A program made the translations under genes and the position numbers. The notes under the pieces are model-generated. The model ran no database searches and had not been told where the DNA came from. It was given only the letters and a program-made list of their open reading frames with translations. This document shows, one piece after another, positions 7,243 through 16,070 of a stretch of DNA of 64,000 nucleotides; the first letter of the stretch is position 1, and each line of letters begins with the position of its first letter. Source of the stretch: Natronomonas aquatica (GTDB lineage Archaea; Halobacteriota; Halobacteria; Halobacteriales; Haloarculaceae); the NCBI RefSeq assembly GCF_024449025.1, contig NZ_JAHLKM010000002.1, positions 248,001 to 312,000 of the forward strand. The letters run 5' to 3'.

Positions 7243-8712
7243 TCAGGTGGGGGTGGAACCGCTGTCGTCGATCACACGCCCAGTCCAGGTTCCCCGCAAG
7301 AAGTAGCCGCCGACGAGAAGCGCCATCAGCAGGTTCGCGATCGCTTCGCCGTACCAGATACCGGTCGCCTCCAGTCCGCCCGGGACCGCGAGAGCGTAGG
7401 CGAAGACGGACCGGAACACGATGAAGCCGACGAAGGCGAAGACCATCGCCATCCGGGTGTTGCCGCTACCGCGGTATCCACCCTGAAAGACGTAGAAGAC
7501 GCCCAAAAAGACGTACGACGAGCCGACGATTCGGAGATACCCGCCGCCGATATCCGTGACGATCGCCGCCCCCGTCCCGTCGATGAATACCCCGATGATC
7601 GGATCGGCCAAGAGGTAGATCCCGACGCTGAAAAGCGAGAGCGCGCCGGCGATGAGCCCGACGGCGGCGATCACACCCCGCCTGGCGCGGTCGACGTATC
7701 CGGCACCGAGGTTCTGGCCGACGACGGTCTCGACCCCGCGTGCGACTCCCAGTGCCGGCAGGACGACGATCGAGGTGATCCGCGATCCGATCCCGTAGGC
7801 TGCGACGGCGTCCGAGCCGGCGATGGCGACGAGAGCGGTCAGGATCGTCACGCTCAAGGCGCTCGTCGAGATCTCGATGCTCGCCGGCGCGCCGATCCGG
7901 AAGAGATCACGCACGGTCCCGAACCGCGGCCTGAAATCGGACAACGAGAGCTCGATCCCGACCGAACCCGACAGGAGCAGCCAGATCCCGATGACAGCGC
8001 CGATCCCCCGCGAGAGGATCGTCGCGAACGCCGCTCCCTGAACGCCGAACCCCTCGAACCCCGTGAGCCCGTACAGCGTCGTCTCGACGCCTGCCAGGCC
8101 GGTCCACGCGAAGACCACGTTGTCCTGAAACCCGAGGATGAAAAACGGATCGAGAAGCACGTTCAGCGCGACGCCGAACGTCATGAGATAGAGCGGCGTT
8201 CTCGTGTCGCCCCAGCCCTGAAGCAGCGACTGGAAGACGAAGAAGCCGAACACGAACGGGATACCGACGAACATCGTCCGTGTGTACTCGAGGGCCAGCC
8301 GGTACGCTTTCGAGCCGGGGGTAGCACCGACCAACTCCAGGAGCGTCGGGGCGAGTGCGAACCCCACAATCGAGAACAACACCGAGACGCCGACGACGAC
8401 AGAGACGGTCTGGCCGGCGACGTGGCTGACACGCTCGAGTCGTCCCGCGCCCTTGTTCTGTGCCACGAGGACCGTCCCGGCGACGGAAAAGCCGAGCGAG
8501 AGGCTGATGATCAAAAAGACGATCGCCCACGAGAACGACAGCGCCGCGACGGCCGGCTGGCCGAGCCGGCCGACCCAGAACGTATCGGCCAGATTGTAGC
8601 CGACCTGCAACAGGTTCGTGAGGACGATCGGGATCGACAGGACGATCAACGGCCGTATCAAAGCGCCGTCGGTAACATTGACTGCGCGGTCCGGCGCCGT
8701 CGTCCGGCTCAT
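7243..8712 (-). CDS. MATE family efflux transporter
   Basis: The 489-residue protein has about 12 hydrophobic segments in two similar halves, the hallmark of the multi-antimicrobial extrusion (DinF/NorM) family. Family patterns include LSIPIVLTNLLQVGYNLADTFWVG in helix 1 and VAAYGIGSRI in the second half. These transporters exchange organic cations or drugs for H+ or Na+ across the cytoplasmic membrane. The substrate is unknown. The ATG at 8712 gives a short acidic cytoplasmic N-terminus before helix 1. It is a single gene with its own upstream region (8713-8849). Confidence 0.92.
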   Translation of the reverse strand: MSRTTAPDRAVNVTDGALIRPLIVLSIPIVLTNLLQVGYNLADTFWVGRLGQPAVAALSFSWAIVFLIISLSLGFSVAGTVLVAQNKGAGRLERVSHVAGQTVSVVVGVSVLFSIVGFALAPTLLELVGATPGSKAYRLALEYTRTMFVGIPFVFGFFVFQSLLQGWGDTRTPLYLMTFGVALNVLLDPFFILGFQDNVVFAWTGLAGVETTLYGLTGFEGFGVQGAAFATILSRGIGAVIGIWLLLSGSVGIELSLSDFRPRFGTVRDLFRIGAPASIEISTSALSVTILTALVAIAGSDAVAAYGIGSRITSIVVLPALGVARGVETVVGQNLGAGYVDRARRGVIAAVGLIAGALSLFSVGIYLLADPIIGVFIDGTGAAIVTDIGGGYLRIVGSSYVFLGVFYVFQGGYRGSGNTRMAMVFAFVGFIVFRSVFAYALAVPGGLEATGIWYGEAIANLLMALLVGGYFLRGTWTGRVIDDSGSTPT

Positions 8713-8849
8713 TCAGCGGTCCCGTGTCCGGCGAGTACCCGCGCCGTACAGCGCCGGTGGCTGTCGGAGGTATCTGTCGCGAGGCGGGGAGGGCTCACGT
8801 CGAATGGGTGGTCAGTCACTTATGTGAACGATCCTATTACCAGCGACCG

Positions 8850-9956
8850 TCATCGGACCAGCGGCTGGTTGTACGCCGTCTCCTCGCGCATGACGTACTC
8901 CCAGGTCGACTCACACGCACACGAGACTTCCTCGAAGACCGACGGGTCCTGTCGGAGGTCGAAGTCCTTGATCGCCCGCTGGACGAGGTCGTCACACTCC
9001 CCGCAGTTGTGCGGGCCGCGATCGGAGCCGTGCCCGACCGGATCGGAGACCACGAGCGCGTCGACGTCGGCCGTCGACTCGAGCACGTCACAGATCGACC
9101 ACAGCCAGGGCGGCCGGAAGCCGCCGTCGTGGTACAGTTCCTCGACCATCGTGTGTCGCTGGACGTTACAGGGGTTCATCGAAACCGTATGACACCCCTC
9201 GACGGCGGCACACCCCCGGATCGACTGCTTCATGTCGGCGACGGCGTCGGGTTCGGCGAGGAAGGGTGGCTTCATCAACAGATAGGCCTTCACGCCCGCG
9301 ACCGGTTCGCCCGTTTCCCCCGTCTCGGCGCCCGCCGTCCGGGCCTCGGCGCAGGCGTTCTCGAAGTCCGCGAAGTCGAAGTACTTGTTGACGGCGTCGT
9401 GTCTGACGCGGTCGGTCGCTGTCTCGAGACCGATCGCGACGTCGGTCTCGAGGCCGCGATCGAGGAAGTCCGCGAGTTTCCCCCGGTCGACGAAATCCGG
9501 CAACGATTCGACGACGATCCGCTCTCTGTCGGCGAACGTTTCGGCGATCGCCGCCCGCGTCTCGGCGGGGATTTCCCGCTCGTCGAGGAAAGAGCCGGAC
9601 GTGTAGATCTTGACGATTTCGGCCGGTTTCTCGGCGTTTTCGGCCTCGTGTCCCAGACAGTGCTCGATCTGCGTCATGAGGTTCTCGTGGCCGACGCTGC
9701 CGCCCTCGACCGATTCGGCGACGTACCCACACATCGTACAGCCGCCGGCACGGGCCCACCGACAGCCGCCGGTGTTGAGGATGATCGTCAGCGACTGTCG
9801 GACGCCGTCGGGGGTGTTGTCCTCGTCGAGCCACACCCGGGTCGGCTCGGTCGGCTCGTAACTCTCGTCGTTGCGCGCCCGGATCTCGCGCATCACCTCG
9901 TTGTGGGCGTCCATCCCCCGTCCCGACTCGTAGCTTTCGGGTGTCGGCTGACTCAT
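8850..9956 (-). CDS. Archaeosine radical SAM enzyme RaSEA
   Basis: The 368-residue protein is a radical SAM enzyme of the Elp3-like group with the cluster motif CRWARAGGCTMC (Cys-x7-Cys-x2-Cys, about residues 65-76). It matches the haloarchaeal family now known as RaSEA, which with ArcS converts the lysine adduct of preQ0 at tRNA position 15 to archaeosine. Extra cysteines follow in VSMNPCNVQR and GPHNCGECDDL. TgtA and ArcS lie 4.6 and 7.2 kb downstream. The ATG at 9956 is chosen because the preceding frame is arginine-rich and unlike the family. Confidence 0.87.
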   Translation of the reverse strand: MSQPTPESYESGRGMDAHNEVMREIRARNDESYEPTEPTRVWLDEDNTPDGVRQSLTIILNTGGCRWARAGGCTMCGYVAESVEGGSVGHENLMTQIEHCLGHEAENAEKPAEIVKIYTSGSFLDEREIPAETRAAIAETFADRERIVVESLPDFVDRGKLADFLDRGLETDVAIGLETATDRVRHDAVNKYFDFADFENACAEARTAGAETGETGEPVAGVKAYLLMKPPFLAEPDAVADMKQSIRGCAAVEGCHTVSMNPCNVQRHTMVEELYHDGGFRPPWLWSICDVLESTADVDALVVSDPVGHGSDRGPHNCGECDDLVQRAIKDFDLRQDPSVFEEVSCACESTWEYVMREETAYNQPLVR

Positions 9957-10018
9957 TAAACGAGTTAGCCGACGAGTCCCTAAATCCGTGTCGGATCGGG
10001 TGGTGGCAGTGTGTCCCG

Positions 10019-10068
10019 CCGATTCCCTGTCGGTTGATCCGCGTTCGCCCCGATTCCCTGTCGGTTGA
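10019..10068. repeat. Short direct repeat, two 19-bp copies 31 bp apart
   Basis: CCGATTCCCTGTCGGTTGA occurs at 10019-10037 and again, identical, at 10050-10068. A related GGATTCCCTGTCG is present at 10521-10533 on the far side of the VanZ gene. The copies lie in the spacer between RaSEA and VanZ. No function can be assigned. Confidence 0.75.
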
Positions 10069-10078
10069 GCCCCTCCGG

Positions 10079-10498
10079 TTATCCGCCGCGCGCGATGCCG
10101 AACCACGGCGAGACGAGCCACCACAGCGTGGCTCCCAGGGCGGCACCGACGGCGTTCGTGGCCGCGTCGGAAGCTGCCATCGTCCGGTACGGGATCGTGC
10201 CCTGCAACAGTTCGATCGCCGCCCCATACAGTGTCACGAGGGCGGCGACGGCGAGCAGCGTCCGGCGCTCCGCCGACGCCAGCGCGTATCCAGACACGGC
10301 GGCGAGTCCGGCGTACGCGAGTACGTGAAGATAGGTGGTGAACCCGATCCCGAGGAGCGTCCTCGGGAGTCCCCCGCCCGGATCGACGATCGACGCGAGG
10401 AGGACGGCGAGCGCCAGACAGACGATGCCGGCGTACCGAAGGGGACGCGGGACGGTCGGGAGTGTAAACGACACGGTGGTACCTACGGGAGCCCGCAC
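10079..10498 (-). CDS. VanZ-like membrane protein
   Basis: The 139-residue protein has about four transmembrane segments and the VanZ-family features: an internal HVLAYAGLAAVSGYAL segment, a GAAIELLQG helix (with Glu and Gln) and the closing DAATNAVGAALGA. Family members are membrane proteins of unclear function, named after a teicoplanin-resistance accessory protein. The gene stands alone between RaSEA and the oxidoreductase and is flanked by short direct repeats. Confidence 0.8.
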   Translation of the reverse strand: MRAPVGTTVSFTLPTVPRPLRYAGIVCLALAVLLASIVDPGGGLPRTLLGIGFTTYLHVLAYAGLAAVSGYALASAERRTLLAVAALVTLYGAAIELLQGTIPYRTMAASDAATNAVGAALGATLWWLVSPWFGIARGG

Positions 10499-10542
10499 TT
10501 CAGCACCCCGGTCGCCGCCCGGATTCCCTGTCGAATCCCGTA

Positions 10543-10562
10543 TGTAACCATTTTTTGTTACA
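10543..10562. promoter_or_regulatory. Inverted repeat upstream of the oxidoreductase gene
   Basis: TGTAAC and GTTACA are exact reverse complements separated by the AT-rich spacer CATTTTTT. The site lies about 57-76 bp before the ATG at 10619. It could be an operator or part of the promoter; no protein is implicated. Confidence 0.4.
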
Positions 10563-10618
10563 TCATGGTGGGAACTATTACGACGATGGAAACCAACTAG
10601 CTAGTGTTGAATATTACC

Positions 10619-12559
10619 ATGACAGATCTAGGTGGTTTCCACGACCGCGTCGCTCGAGTCGACCTCTCGAGCGGGGACGTACAGCACGAATCGATCGACG
10701 ACGAAGACGCAAAAAAGTACATCGGCGCGCGCGGCCTCGGCGTCAAATACGTCTTCGATCAGGGTCCCGACGTCGACCCCGAAGGCCCCGAGAACCTCCT
10801 TGCGTTCATGAACGGGCCGCTCACGGGTACCCAGGTCACCATGAGCGGTCGTATCGCAGTGTGTACGAAATCGCCGCTGACGGGGACGGTAACCGATTCC
10901 CACCACGGCGGCTGGTCGGGCGCACGCCTCAAATGGGCCGGCTTCGACGGCTTGCTGTTCGAGGGACAGGCCGACTCGCCCGTCTACGCCCTCGTCGAGG
11001 ACGGCGAAATCGAACTCCGGGACGCCTCCCACCTCTGGGGTGAAGGTGTCCAGAGCGCCTGCGAGACCATCGAGGACGAACTCGACGGCGCCTACGGCAA
11101 GAACCTCTCCTTTATGGGGATCGGGCCGGCCGGCGAAAACGGCGTCAAATACGCCTGCATCGTAAACGAGGACGACCGGGCCTCCGGCCGGGGCGGCACC
11201 GGCTGTGTGATGGGCTCGAAGAACCTCAAAGCGGTCGTCGTCAGGGCCTCGACCGACATGCCGAAACCGGCCGACCCCGAGACGTTCAAGAAGGGCCACA
11301 AACAGGCCATGGAGGTCATCCAGGAGTCGGACGTCACCGCCCCCAACGAAGGCGGGCTATCGATGTACGGGACGAACGTCCTGATGAACGTCTCCGAGGA
11401 AATGGACGGTCTGCCGACCCGAAACGGCCGATACACCTCGACGGAGAGCGAGGCAACCGAGTCCCCAGACGAGCCGAACATCGACGCCGAGAACGTCTCC
11501 GGGGAGAACGTCCGCGAGAACATCCTCGTCGACGAACCGACCTGTCACTCCTGTCCGGTCGCCTGCAAGAAGGAAGTCGAGGTCGACGTGACCCACAAGG
11601 GCGAGGATATGAACGTCCGGATGGAGTCCTACGAGTACGAGTCCGCCTGGGCGCTGGGTCCGAACTCGATGAACGACGACCGCGACAAGATCGCGGTGAT
11701 GATCGACCGCTGTAACGACATGGGTATGGACACCATCGATACGGGCAACATGCTCGCGATGGCCATGGAGATGACCGAGGACGGCAAACTGGACGACCTC
11801 GGCGACGGGATCGAGTGGGGCGACGCCGAGACGATGGTCGACATGATCGAGCGCATCGGGCGCCGCGAGGACGACCTCGCTGATCTGCTCGCGGAGGGCG
11901 CCGACCGCATCGCCGACCGACGCGACGCCCACGACAACTCCCTGGCGGTCAAGGGCCAGACGATCCCGGCCTACGATCCCCGGTGTATGAAGGGAATGGC
12001 GATCGCGTACGCCACTTCCAACCGTGGGGCGTGTCACCTTCGGGGGTACACCCCGGCGGCGGAGATCCTCGGTATCCCCGAGAAGGTCGATCCCGTCGAG
12101 TGGGAGGGCAAGGGCGAACTCGCCGCCACCTTCCAGGACATGCACGCGATCTCGGATAGCTTCGATATCTGCAAGTTCAACGCCTTCGCCGAGGGCGTCG
12201 AGGAGTACGTCCTGCAGTACAACGGCATGACGGGTCTGGACGTGACCGAAGACGACCTGATGACTACCGGCGAGCGGATCTGGACCCTCGAACGCTACTA
12301 CAACAACCTCGCCGGCTTCGACGGGTCGGACGACGACCTCCCCGAACGGTTCGTCGAGGGTTCCGAGGACGCGATCCCCGGACAGGGCGGCATAGAGGGC
12401 GAACTCGCCGAACTCGATAAGATGAAAGAGGAGTACTACGACGTCCGCGGCTGGGTCGACGGCGTGGTGCCCGACGAGAAGCTCGACGAACTCGACATCG
12501 ATGTCGGGCCGGGAACGGGCGTCTCCGCTGGCGATTCGGCCGCACCCGCCGACGACTGA
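10619..12559 (+). CDS. aor: Aldehyde:ferredoxin oxidoreductase family protein
   Basis: The 646-residue protein is a tungsten/molybdenum-bis-pterin oxidoreductase of the AOR family. The N-terminal domain carries ARGLGVKYVFD and the pterin loop GRGGTGCVMGSKNLKAV. The [4Fe-4S] ligands are CHSCPVAC (about 311-318) plus a distant Cys near 517 (DSFDICKFNAF); the second pterin motif is DRCNDMGMDTIDTGN. AORs oxidise aldehydes to acids with ferredoxin as acceptor. The ATG at 10619 fits the family N-terminus; a GTG at 10604 would add five residues. SAMP1 and mobB elsewhere in the window could supply the cofactor. Confidence 0.92.
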   Translation: MTDLGGFHDRVARVDLSSGDVQHESIDDEDAKKYIGARGLGVKYVFDQGPDVDPEGPENLLAFMNGPLTGTQVTMSGRIAVCTKSPLTGTVTDSHHGGWSGARLKWAGFDGLLFEGQADSPVYALVEDGEIELRDASHLWGEGVQSACETIEDELDGAYGKNLSFMGIGPAGENGVKYACIVNEDDRASGRGGTGCVMGSKNLKAVVVRASTDMPKPADPETFKKGHKQAMEVIQESDVTAPNEGGLSMYGTNVLMNVSEEMDGLPTRNGRYTSTESEATESPDEPNIDAENVSGENVRENILVDEPTCHSCPVACKKEVEVDVTHKGEDMNVRMESYEYESAWALGPNSMNDDRDKIAVMIDRCNDMGMDTIDTGNMLAMAMEMTEDGKLDDLGDGIEWGDAETMVDMIERIGRREDDLADLLAEGADRIADRRDAHDNSLAVKGQTIPAYDPRCMKGMAIAYATSNRGACHLRGYTPAAEILGIPEKVDPVEWEGKGELAATFQDMHAISDSFDICKFNAFAEGVEEYVLQYNGMTGLDVTEDDLMTTGERIWTLERYYNNLAGFDGSDDDLPERFVEGSEDAIPGQGGIEGELAELDKMKEEYYDVRGWVDGVVPDEKLDELDIDVGPGTGVSAGDSAAPADD

Positions 12560-12579
12560 GCGTCGGCCCGTCCACTACT

Positions 12580-13695
12580 TTATAACCGGAGATCGAACGC
12601 CACAGCGACGGCGCCGTCGGTGATCCCGAAGAAGGCGAACCGATAGCGGCCGGCGGCGAGATCCGGACAGACCTCGGCGTGGTCATGGAACGTGTCCGCG
12701 GTGATCCCCGCTTCGGTCAACCCGAGCGACCACTCGAAGCCCTTGCCGGGCGGGTGTTCGACCGCGTCGTCTTCGTATCCGAAGTGCTGATCCTCGCCGG
12801 CGACCCGGAGGTCCTGCCAGCCGTCCCCGGTGTACGCCTGAACGTTGTATTTCGCGCTGTTGCCCGTATAGACGGACTCGTCTGTGACGTTCGTCAGTTC
12901 GATCCGAGTGGTATCGCCGTACTCGTAGGCGGTGTCATCGATCCGGAGCCCGAGGGCCACCCGGCCCTCGTGCCAGAAGTTGCCCCACCGCAAATTCTCG
13001 CTGTCGAAGGCCTGCGGGTGACGGTGGACGTTCGAGCGCCCACACTCGAGCGGTTCGAGCGGATCGGCTTCGGCTTCCGGGCGGATCGACCCCTCGAGCG
13101 AGCCCAGGTTAGGATCGAGCGGGTCGTCGACTGTCGCGGATATCGTCGCCGTCTCGTCCCATCCGTCGGTCATCTCGACGGCGGCCGAATCAGCCGGCGC
13201 TGTCCCGGCCTCGAAACTGATTCGCACGACAGCCGAGGGATAGGTGAGGACTTCCGCACACGCCGTCCCGTCCTCGCCCGTGTCGACGACTGTCGCCTCC
13301 GCCCGGAGTTCGCCCGCTACGGGACGGACGTTCGAGACGTCGAGGCGATCGTGGCAGGCGTCCGGTCCCACCGACTCCGCGATTAACAGCCGCTCGCGCT
13401 CGTAGTCGAGATCGGCCAGGAAGTCCTCGAACTCGTCGCGTCGTTCCCCGGCGTCGTACTGATCGAACACGGCACGTTCTCGCGCTTCGCTGTCGACGAG
13501 GACAGCCCGACCGACAGTATCCGCCCCGTCCCGGACGGGGCTCCCACTGTGAGTCACGAAGGGCCGGTTATCCACGCCGGCGATCGCGTCCGCCGACCCG
13601 TCTTCTCCCGGTTCCGTCGGATCGGAACAGCCGGCAAGCGTCGTGACGGCGCCCAGCCCGGCAAGCCGGAGAAACGTACGTCTCTGCGGGCTCAT
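12580..13695 (-). CDS. Tat lipoprotein of unknown function
   Basis: The 371-residue protein starts MSPQRRTFLRLAGLGAVTTLAGC, a clear twin-arginine signal with a lipobox, so it is likely secreted folded and lipid-anchored. The mature protein is acidic and rich in beta strands. The last third (about residues 240-371) resembles an Ig-like C-terminal domain of haloarchaeal lipoproteins, with LGLRIDDTAYEYGDTTRIELTNVTDE and GRYRFAFFG. Several cysteines in the middle (DACHDR, TACAEV, LECGRSN) might form disulfides. It is convergent with the AOR gene, 20 bp away. I cannot name a substrate. Confidence 0.82.
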   Translation of the reverse strand: MSPQRRTFLRLAGLGAVTTLAGCSDPTEPGEDGSADAIAGVDNRPFVTHSGSPVRDGADTVGRAVLVDSEARERAVFDQYDAGERRDEFEDFLADLDYERERLLIAESVGPDACHDRLDVSNVRPVAGELRAEATVVDTGEDGTACAEVLTYPSAVVRISFEAGTAPADSAAVEMTDGWDETATISATVDDPLDPNLGSLEGSIRPEAEADPLEPLECGRSNVHRHPQAFDSENLRWGNFWHEGRVALGLRIDDTAYEYGDTTRIELTNVTDESVYTGNSAKYNVQAYTGDGWQDLRVAGEDQHFGYEDDAVEHPPGKGFEWSLGLTEAGITADTFHDHAEVCPDLAAGRYRFAFFGITDGAVAVAFDLRL

Positions 13696-13771
13696 ATCCG
13701 ACAGGAGGTATCGAGCGGATGTGTCCCTTGTGGTACGTCAAACGGCCGTTTGACGCTTATGCGTCGGTTTC

Positions 13772-14050
13772 CTATCCGCCGCTGACCGGCGGGAACATCG
13801 CCAGTTCATCGCCCGCTTCCAGTTCGGTCTCGAAGCCGTCGTCGGCGACGAAGGGGTTCTCGTCGTTTCGTAACACGCGGATGTGATCCCGCAGCTCGCC
13901 GTCCTCGTCGAGCACTTCGGGTTCGAGGTCGGGGTGTGCCTCCAGAAGCTGTTCGAGGGCGTCGCCGAACGTGTCGCCAGGCCCCGCCTCGACCGCGACA
14001 CGCTTGGTGCCGGCGGTTTCGGCGAGGTTGGCGAACAGTCGCCATTCCAT
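13772..14050 (-). CDS. samp1: Ubiquitin-like MoaD-family protein, SAMP1 type
   Basis: The 92-residue protein has the beta-grasp pattern of MoaD and ends in PPVSGG, with the C-terminal diglycine needed for adenylation by an E1-like enzyme. The N-terminus MEWRLFANLAETAG and the block DHIRVLRNDENPF match the haloarchaeal SAMP1 type, which serves both as a protein modifier and as sulfur carrier for molybdopterin. Its place near an AOR-family enzyme, which needs molybdopterin, agrees with the cofactor role. The gene is flanked by short spacers and appears monocistronic. Confidence 0.87.
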   Translation of the reverse strand: MEWRLFANLAETAGTKRVAVEAGPGDTFGDALEQLLEAHPDLEPEVLDEDGELRDHIRVLRNDENPFVADDGFETELEAGDELAMFPPVSGG

Positions 14051-14119
14051 ACAGAACGATAGGCGGGTAGCCGACTTATACGATTCGCAGGAGGCGGGCC
14101 AAAGAACGGCGCCGACGCG

Positions 14120-14431
14120 TTACTGTGACCCTTTACAGCCGCCGCGGAGCCGGCTGCACTCCTTGCTTCGACCCTCCACACAGAGGTCCGTCCCCGCGTA
14201 CTCCTCGGCGACGACCGTCTCGAGTATCTCGAGTTCGCGCTCGCCGTAGGTGTCGTTCGCGATGAAGTAGGGCCCGAGCCGCTGTTCGACGATCCGTCGG
14301 CCACAGAGCCCCTCCGCTTTGAGCTTTCGGACGGCCTCTCTGAGTTCCGCCTCCGTGGGTTCGTCGCCGAAATCGAAATCCGCACCGCGGCCCGTCGACA
14401 GTTGCTCGAAGAGCCCCTTCGTGTCAATCAT
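14120..14431 (-). CDS. Small cysteine-containing hypothetical protein
   Basis: The 103-residue acidic protein has a helical N-terminal half (PTEAELREAVRKLKAEGLCG) and a C-terminal cluster of three cysteines (DLC, KEC, GGC) that with LCG could bind a metal or cluster. I do not recognise a named family. A TTTATT on the minus strand at about -27 from the ATG at 14431 suits a leaderless transcript. It is divergent from tgtA and 69 bp from the SAMP1 gene. Confidence 0.7.
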   Translation of the reverse strand: MIDTKGLFEQLSTGRGADFDFGDEPTEAELREAVRKLKAEGLCGRRIVEQRLGPYFIANDTYGERELEILETVVAEEYAGTDLCVEGRSKECSRLRGGCKGSQ

Positions 14432-14537
14432 CTATATAATAAACGGGGGCGTACTGGAATAAACTCCCCGCCGAACATGTTCCCCCTCGCGCGCTATCCA
14501 ATCGGCTTATCCCTCCGGACGCCGTCGGTTCGTCCCG

Positions 14538-16013
14538 ATGCGTGAGATCTTCGAGCTCCGGGACGGCGACGGCGCGGGTCGTATCGGCGAGTTGACCGTC
14601 CCACGGGCCGGCGTGACCGTCGAGACGCCGGCGCTTTTGCCCGTGATAAATCCCCACCTCCGGACGATCGAGCCAGCGACGCTGGAGGCCGAGTTCGACG
14701 CGGAGATACTCATCACGAACGGCTATATCCTCTACGGGAGCGAGCAGTTCCGCGAACGAGCCCTCGAGGAGGGGCTCGCCGAACTGTTCGATTTCTCGGG
14801 CGCGATCATGACCGACTCGGGTTCGTTTCAGCTCTCCGAGTACGGCGAAATCTCGGTGACTAACGCCGAAATCCTGCGGTTTCAGCGCGATATCGGCTCG
14901 GACATCGGGACGCCGATCGACGTCCCGACGCCGCCCGACGCCGCCCGCGAGCGGGCCGAAGCCGAACTCGAAACGACCCGGTCCCGCCTGGAGGCCGCCG
15001 AGGCGGTCGATACGGGCGAGATGCTCGTCAACGCCCCGATCCAGGGATCGACCTACCCCGACCTTCGGGAGAACGCAGCAAGGGATGCCTACGGGACGGA
15101 CCTCGACGTCTTTCCGGTCGGCGCCGTCGTCCCGCTGATGAACGGCTACCGGTACGCCGAAATGATCGAGGTCGTCCGGGCGGCCAAACGTGGCCTCGGC
15201 GCGGACGCGCCGGTTCACCTCTTCGGGGCCGGCCATCCGATGATGTTTGCGCTGGCGGTCGCCGCCGGCTGTGATCTGTTCGATTCGGCCGCCTACGCGC
15301 TGTACGCCCGGGACGGACGGTACCTGACCGTCGCCGGGACCGACCACCTCGAGGATCTCGAGTACTTCCCGTGTTCCTGTCCCGTCTGTATCGAACACAC
15401 ACCGGAGACGCTCCGGGCGTGTGAGGACGACCGTCGCGAGGAACTGCTCGCCAGACACAACCTCCACGTCAGCTACCGCGAACTCCGGACGGTCAAACAG
15501 GCGATCCGGGAGGGCAACCTCTTCGAGTTGGTCGAGCGCCGCGCCCGGAGTCACCCGGCGATGGTCGACGGCTACCGGGCGCTCCTCGACGACGCGGCCG
15601 GACTCGAACGCCACGATCCCGTCTCGAAGGGGACCTTCTTTCATCTCTCCGCGGACTCGGCGCGGCGCCCGGAGGTCACACGGTATCACGATCGGCTCTC
15701 GCGGCTGTCCGTGTCCGGCGACCGCGTACTGCTGTCGGCGGGCGAGGACAACAGCCGCTTCGACGAGACCTGGCGGCTCCGGACACCCTTCGGCCCCGTC
15801 CCGCCGGCGCTGTCAGAGAGCTATCCGCTGACCGCCGAGCGGCCGGAACGGCTCGACCGGACGGCCTACGAGGCGGCGGCGGCGGGCGTGCGCCGGCTCG
15901 TCGAGGCGAACCCCGATGTCGAGTTCGCCCTCGCCCACTGGCGGTGGCCCGACTCCGCGCTCGATGCGATACCCGGGCGGGTCGACGTGCTGGAACTCGG
16001 CGTCGAGCAGTGA
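14538..16013 (+). CDS. tgtA: tRNA-guanine(15) transglycosylase
   Basis: The 491-residue archaeal TGT swaps guanine 15 in the tRNA D-loop for preQ0, the first tRNA-bound step of archaeosine synthesis. The catalytic region [10 protein letters not shown] has Asp93. The second block is [17 protein letters not shown], and the zinc site is [11 protein letters not shown] (Cys-x-Cys-x2-Cys then His). The TIM-barrel part covers about residues 1-330, followed by the archaeal C-terminal domain. It lacks a clear C-terminal PUA domain, as in other haloarchaea with a separate ArcS. It heads a colinear set with the DHH protein and arcS. Confidence 0.94.
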   Translation: MREIFELRDGDGAGRIGELTVPRAGVTVETPALLPVINPHLRTIEPATLEAEFDAEILITNGYILYGSEQFRERALEEGLAELFDFSGAIMTDSGSFQLSEYGEISVTNAEILRFQRDIGSDIGTPIDVPTPPDAARERAEAELETTRSRLEAAEAVDTGEMLVNAPIQGSTYPDLRENAARDAYGTDLDVFPVGAVVPLMNGYRYAEMIEVVRAAKRGLGADAPVHLFGAGHPMMFALAVAAGCDLFDSAAYALYARDGRYLTVAGTDHLEDLEYFPCSCPVCIEHTPETLRACEDDRREELLARHNLHVSYRELRTVKQAIREGNLFELVERRARSHPAMVDGYRALLDDAAGLERHDPVSKGTFFHLSADSARRPEVTRYHDRLSRLSVSGDRVLLSAGEDNSRFDETWRLRTPFGPVPPALSESYPLTAERPERLDRTAYEAAAAGVRRLVEANPDVEFALAHWRWPDSALDAIPGRVDVLELGVEQ

Positions 16014-16070
16014 TCCGACGGTCGGGAAACCACGGCGATTCCTAAGTGGTTCCCGACCGTACACCCGATA

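Noticed and set aside
10565-10600. 11-codon ORF MVGTITTMETN before the AOR gene
   Set aside because: Too short, no repeats or coupling to the AOR start; could be chance.
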